DNA of 8,301 nt from Thermaerobacter marianensis (GTDB taxonomy: Bacteria > Bacillota > Sulfobacillia > DYIH01): positions 1 to 8,301 of the forward strand of contig DYIH01000065.1 in NCBI GenBank assembly GCA_020723785.1, in the 5' to 3' direction. Both the position numbers and the translations under genes were made by a program. The notes under the pieces are model-generated. The model saw only the letters and a program-made list of their open reading frames with translations, searched no databases and had not been told where the DNA came from. This document shows positions 5,225 through 8,301 of this stretch, piece by piece; position 1 is the first letter of the stretch; every line of letters begins with the position of its first letter.

Positions 5225-7159
5225 GTGAGCAGGCGGGTTCATTGGACCCCGGACGTGCTGGAAGAGATCCGGCGCCGGTGTGACATCGTCGACGTCATTT
5301 CCGAGCATGTGGCCCTGCGCTGCCAGGGACGCAACCTGGCGGGGCGTTGTCCGTTCCATGACGACCGGTCGCCGTCCTTCACCGTTTCCCCCGACCGACA
5401 GTTGTTCCACTGCTTCGGTTGCCAGGCTGCGGGGGACGTGTTCAGTTTTGTCATGCGGCGGGAAGGGCTGGACTTCGCCGAGGCGGTCGAGGCCCTGGCC
5501 CGCCGGGCCGGCGTCGCCCTTCCCGAGCGGGAGGCCTCGCCCGCCGAACGCCGCCGCCGGCAGCAGCGCGAGGCGCTGTACCGGGCCCTGGCGGCGGCCG
5601 CCGAGTTCTACCGGCGGCACCTGCGTGAAGGCCCGGCGGGGGAGCGGGCGCGGCGCTACCTGGCAGGACGGGGTGTGGCGCCGGAGACGGCCGAGCGGTT
5701 CGGCCTGGGGTACGCCCCGCCCCAGTGGGACGGCCTCCTCACGGCCCTGGGCCGGCAGGGGTTCGAGCCGGCGGTGCTGGAGCAGGCCGGGCTGGTGGCG
5801 GGCGGCGGTGGCGCCGGTGGTGGTGGCGCCGGTGGCGGCGGTGGCGCCGGCGGCGGTGGTGGCGCCAGGACGCACGACCGGTTCCGCGACCGGCTGATGT
5901 TCCCCATCCGGGACGAGCAGGGCCGGGTGGTGGGGTTCGGCGGGCGGGTGCTGGGCGAGGGGGAGCCCAAGTACCTCAACTCGCCGGAGACGGCGCTGTT
6001 CAACAAGCGGCGGTTGCTCTTCGGCCTGGACCTGGCCCGTGCCGCCATCCGCGAGACGGGCCGGGCGCTGGTCATGGAAGGCTACATGGACGTGGTCACC
6101 GCCCACCAGCACGGGTTCACGGCCGCCGTCGCCTCCCTGGGGACGGCCCTCTCCGCCGAGCAGGCGGCGCTCCTGCGGCGCCACGCGCGGCAGGTCGTGA
6201 TAGCCTATGACGCCGACGCCGCCGGCGCCCAGGCCGCCCTGCGGGGCCTGGAGGTGGCGCGGCGGGCCGGGTGCGAGGTGCTGGTGGCCCGCGTCCCGGC
6301 CGGCAAGGACCCGGACGAGTTCCTGCGGGCGCGGGGCGCGGAGGGGTTCCGCGAGGTCGTGGAGGGCGCCCTGCCCCTCCTTGAATACGTGTTCCAGCAG
6401 GCGGCCGCCGGGCGGGACCTGGCCACGGTGGAGGGCAAGGTGGCGGTGGTCCGGCAGGTGGTGCCCGCCCTGGCCGCCGAGGATAACGAGGTGGCCCGCG
6501 CCGCTTACATCAACCGCTTCTCCGCCCGGCTGGGCGTCCCGGAGGAGGCCCTGCGGCGGGAGTTGAACAAGTTCGTCCGGGAGGGCGCCGGACCGGAAGG
6601 TGAACCGCCGCGCCGCCGCCAGACTATGATGGAAAAGACCGGCGGCGCGTATAATAAAAGGAATGCCTGGGACAATAGTAGGGGCTTCGTCCAGGCCGGG
6701 GCCGCGTCGCATGCGCCCGACCGGCCGGCGCCCTCCAACCGCGCCGAACGACGCCTTCTGGGCCTGCTCCTCCGCCACCCCGAGCACCTGGCGGACGCGG
6801 CCGGGCAGGTGGACCCGGGCGATTTCGAGAACGAGGACCTGCGGCGGCTGGCCGCCGTGGTCTTTGAGGCGGACGGCGCGCCGGTGCCTGCGGAGGGGGC
6901 GGGCTTCTGGCAGCGGCTGGACGACCCGGCCCTGCGGGAACTGGCGGCGTCTCTGGTGATGGAGGAGGAGCCCTTCGCCGACCCGGCCCGTGTCGTGGCC
7001 GATTGCCTGCGGTGGCTAATTCGCCGCCGCCATGAACGGGAGATCGCGGCGCTGGACCATGCCATCAGCGAACTTGCGGCCGCTGGCCGGCCGGTGCCTC
7101 CGGAATTGGGGGAGCGGTGGCAGGCGTTGCACCGGGCCATTCGAGGGGCGTCCCGGTAG
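5225..7159 (+). CDS. dnaG: DNA primase
   Basis: The 644-residue protein synthesises RNA primers at the replication fork. The N-terminal zinc domain (about 6-100) has ligands C42, H45, C63 and C66 in CPFHDDRSPSF and HCFGC. The catalytic core contains DRFRDRLMFPIRD, FGGRVL and KYLNSPET. Its Toprim fold has E285 in MEGYMD and D329/D331 in YDADAAG as metal-binding acidic residues. A linker (about 455-504) leads to the C-terminal helicase-binding domain (about 505-644). The start is GTG 5225: the family's usual N-terminus (VLEEIRRRCDIVDVI) follows at once, and AAAGGGG at 5208-5214 gives acceptable spacing. Two oddities stand out. Residues 193-214 are a pure Gly/Ala repeat replacing a normally short loop before DRFRDR. 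The linker has unusually AT-rich codons (TAT AAT AAA AGG AAT) and includes a TATAAT. The stop lies 40 bases before rpoD, and the pair is presumably an operon. Confidence 0.99.
   Translation: MSRRVHWTPDVLEEIRRRCDIVDVISEHVALRCQGRNLAGRCPFHDDRSPSFTVSPDRQLFHCFGCQAAGDVFSFVMRREGLDFAEAVEALARRAGVALPEREASPAERRRRQQREALYRALAAAAEFYRRHLREGPAGERARRYLAGRGVAPETAERFGLGYAPPQWDGLLTALGRQGFEPAVLEQAGLVAGGGGAGGGGAGGGGGAGGGGGARTHDRFRDRLMFPIRDEQGRVVGFGGRVLGEGEPKYLNSPETALFNKRRLLFGLDLARAAIRETGRALVMEGYMDVVTAHQHGFTAAVASLGTALSAEQAALLRRHARQVVIAYDADAAGAQAALRGLEVARRAGCEVLVARVPAGKDPDEFLRARGAEGFREVVEGALPLLEYVFQQAAAGRDLATVEGKVAVVRQVVPALAAEDNEVARAAYINRFSARLGVPEEALRRELNKFVREGAGPEGEPPRRRQTMMEKTGGAYNKRNAWDNSRGFVQAGAASHAPDRPAPSNRAERRLLGLLLRHPEHLADAAGQVDPGDFENEDLRRLAAVVFEADGAPVPAEGAGFWQRLDDPALRELAASLVMEEEPFADPARVVADCLRWLIRRRHEREIAALDHAISELAAAGRPVPPELGERWQALHRAIRGASR
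5801..5866 (+). repeat. In-frame Gly/Ala tandem repeat inside dnaG
   Basis: Four tandem units of GGY/GGC codons, each closed by GCC, of 15, 15, 18 and 18 bases, encode G4A, G4A, G5A, G5A (residues 193-214). Unit lengths are multiples of three, so expansion or contraction keeps the frame. The tract sits just before the conserved DRFRDRLMFPIRD motif, where other DnaG proteins have a short variable loop. Slipped-strand replication is the likely origin. Confidence 0.9.
6626..6655 (+). promoter_or_regulatory. Candidate internal promoter in dnaG, upstream of rpoD
   Basis: A perfect TATAAT lies at 6650-6655 in an AT-rich island of an otherwise GC-dominated gene. The best -35 candidate is weak: ATGATG at 6626-6631 with an 18-base spacer matches three of six consensus positions (TTGACA). 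There is no extended -10 TG. In Bacillus subtilis and E. coli, rpoD is also served by promoters within dnaG, so the position is sensible. It is about 545 bases before the rpoD start. Confidence 0.35.
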
Positions 7160-7185
7160 GGAGGGGGGAATCCGCTCCCCGCCGT

Positions 7186-7192
7186 GAGGGGG
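7186..7192 (+). promoter_or_regulatory. Ribosome binding site of rpoD, possibly occluded by a short hairpin
   Basis: GAGGGGG at 7186-7192 lies 7 bases before ATG 7200 and decides that start. The C run at 7177-7180 could pair with it, or instead with the G run at 7163-7168, giving two mutually exclusive weak stems (4 bp). Confidence 0.55.
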
Positions 7193-7199
7193 CACATTC

Positions 7200-8301
7200 A
7201 TGGAGGATAAGGAAAAGGGACAGATGGAACAGGTCACCGAGCTGATCGAAAAGGCCCGGGAAAAAGGGCAAGTGTCCTATAACGAGATCATGGACGCCCT
7301 GCAGGACGTGGAGCTGACCCCCGACCAGATCGACCACATCTACCAGGCCCTCGGGGATCTCGGCGTGGACGTGGTGGGCGGCGACCCCAAGGAGGCCGTC
7401 GCCGGCGACCTGGAAGCGGACGGCCAGATCGCCGGCGCCGCGCCGGCCGGACAGTTGGAGTTCGAGCCCGAGGAGGACGGGGACGAACTGGCCATCCCCG
7501 ACGGGGTGGCCATCGACGACCCGGTCCGCATGTACCTCAAGGAGATCGGGCGGGTGCCCCTGCTGACCGCCGAGGAGGAGGTCGAACTGGCCAAGCGCAT
7601 CGAGGCCGGCGACGAGGAGGCCAAGCGCCGCCTCGCCGAGGCCAACCTGCGCCTGGTGGTGAGCATCGCCAAGCGCTACGTCGGCCGCGGCATGCTCTTC
7701 CTCGACCTCATCCAGGAGGGCAACCTCGGCCTGATCAAGGCCGTGGAGAAGTTCGACTACCGCAAGGGGTACAAGTTCTCCACCTACGCCACCTGGTGGA
7801 TTCGCCAGGCCATCACCAGGGCCATCGCCGACCAGGCGCGCACCATCCGCATCCCGGTGCACATGGTGGAGACGATCAACAAGCTGGTCCGCGTCCAGCG
7901 CCATCTCCTGCAGCAGCTCGGTCGGGAGCCCTCCGCCGAGGAGATCGCCCGCGAAATGGGTATGGACGAGGAAAAGGTGCGGGACATCCAGAAGATCGCC
8001 CAGGAACCGGTCTCGCTGGAGACGCCCATCGGCGAGGAGGAGGACAGCCACCTCGGCGACTTCATCGAGGACGAGGAAGCACCGGCCCCCGCCGACGCCG
8101 CCTCCTATACCCTTCTCAAGGAGCAGCTCGAGGACGTCCTCGGCACCCTCACCGAGCGGGAGCAGGAGGTGCTGCGGCTGCGCTTCGGCCTCGACGACGG
8201 CCGCGCCCGCACCCTCGAGGAGGTCGGCCAGATCTTCGGCGTCACCCGCGACCGCATCCGCCAGATCGAGGCCAAGGCCCTGCGCAAGCTGCGCCATCCC
8301 A
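7200..8301 (+). CDS. rpoD: RNA polymerase primary sigma factor (3' partial)
   Basis: The housekeeping sigma factor (SigA/RpoD) directs core RNA polymerase to -10/-35 promoters. There are 367 residues visible and the frame runs off the window at [10 protein letters not shown], so by comparison with Bacillus SigA (371 residues, from memory) only about 10-15 C-terminal residues are missing. A short acidic region 1.1-like N-terminus is followed by region 1.2 from about 106 ([13 protein letters not shown]). Regions 2.1-2.4 start at about 148 and include [22 protein letters not shown] and the promoter-melting and -10-contacting [10 protein letters not shown] (W199, W200). Region 3 covers [10 protein letters not shown] to the [21 protein letters not shown] stretch. 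The region 4.2 helix-turn-helix begins near residue 337 ([24 protein letters not shown]). The large region-1 insertion of proteobacterial RpoD is absent, pointing to Bacillota. ATG 7200 has a good ribosome site; in-frame ATG 7224, preceded by AAGGGA, is a less likely alternative. Confidence 0.99.
   Translation, partial: MEDKEKGQMEQVTELIEKAREKGQVSYNEIMDALQDVELTPDQIDHIYQALGDLGVDVVGGDPKEAVAGDLEADGQIAGAAPAGQLEFEPEEDGDELAIPDGVAIDDPVRMYLKEIGRVPLLTAEEEVELAKRIEAGDEEAKRRLAEANLRLVVSIAKRYVGRGMLFLDLIQEGNLGLIKAVEKFDYRKGYKFSTYATWWIRQAITRAIADQARTIRIPVHMVETINKLVRVQRHLLQQLGREPSAEEIAREMGMDEEKVRDIQKIAQEPVSLETPIGEEEDSHLGDFIEDEEAPAPADAASYTLLKEQLEDVLGTLTEREQEVLRLRFGLDDGRARTLEEVGQIFGVTRDRIRQIEAKALRKLRHP

Noticed and set aside
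5105..6787. Long minus-strand ORF antisense to dnaG
   Set aside because: It is a shadow of dnaG codons, with low-complexity Gly/Pro/Arg composition and no recognisable domain.
7065..8297. Long minus-strand ORF antisense to rpoD
   Set aside because: The plus strand encodes an unmistakable sigma factor; the antisense frame is Leu/Gly/Asp-rich shadow sequence.

Overview
The window is very GC-rich (about 70 % by eye) and has the look of a high-GC Bacillota (Firmicutes) genome. The strongest clue is the last gene, a primary sigma factor that follows the Bacillus SigA layout almost residue for residue from region 1.2 onward and sits directly behind dnaG. A multiheme c-type cytochrome and a membrane-anchored parvulin foldase fit an anaerobic, metal- or respiration-oriented Gram-positive lineage, but the genus cannot be named from this sequence.

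Layout, left to right. (1) Positions 1-2911, plus strand: the 3' part of a multiheme cytochrome c (nine CxxCH motifs visible, 5' end outside the window), followed 4 bases later by a secreted protein of seven roughly 50-residue repeats that I read as a seven-bladed beta-propeller. The two are probably co-transcribed. (2) 2932-3888, minus strand: a membrane-anchored PpiC/parvulin-type peptidyl-prolyl isomerase, convergent with the propeller gene. (3) 4078-4782, plus strand: an OmpR/PhoB-family response regulator with no histidine kinase in view. (4) 4783-5224: a 442-base gene-free stretch that carries the most unusual signal here. It holds four copies of a 14-base palindrome, GTGAAGTACTTCAC, spaced at 104, 50 and 51 bases. 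In the two short intervals, imperfect hairpins share a layout and show a compensatory base-pair change. A separate perfect 9-bp GC hairpin lies nearer dnaG. (5) 5225-8301, plus strand: dnaG (primase) and rpoD/sigA (primary sigma factor, missing only its extreme C-terminus), the macromolecular-synthesis gene pair.

How the genes relate: the cytochrome and propeller are exported and may work together at the cell surface, with the parvulin foldase a plausible helper for secreted proteins; that link is inference. dnaG and rpoD couple replication priming and housekeeping transcription. dnaG contains a tandemly repeated Gly/Ala tract in a normally short loop, and an AT-rich linker with a perfect TATAAT that could be an internal promoter for rpoD.
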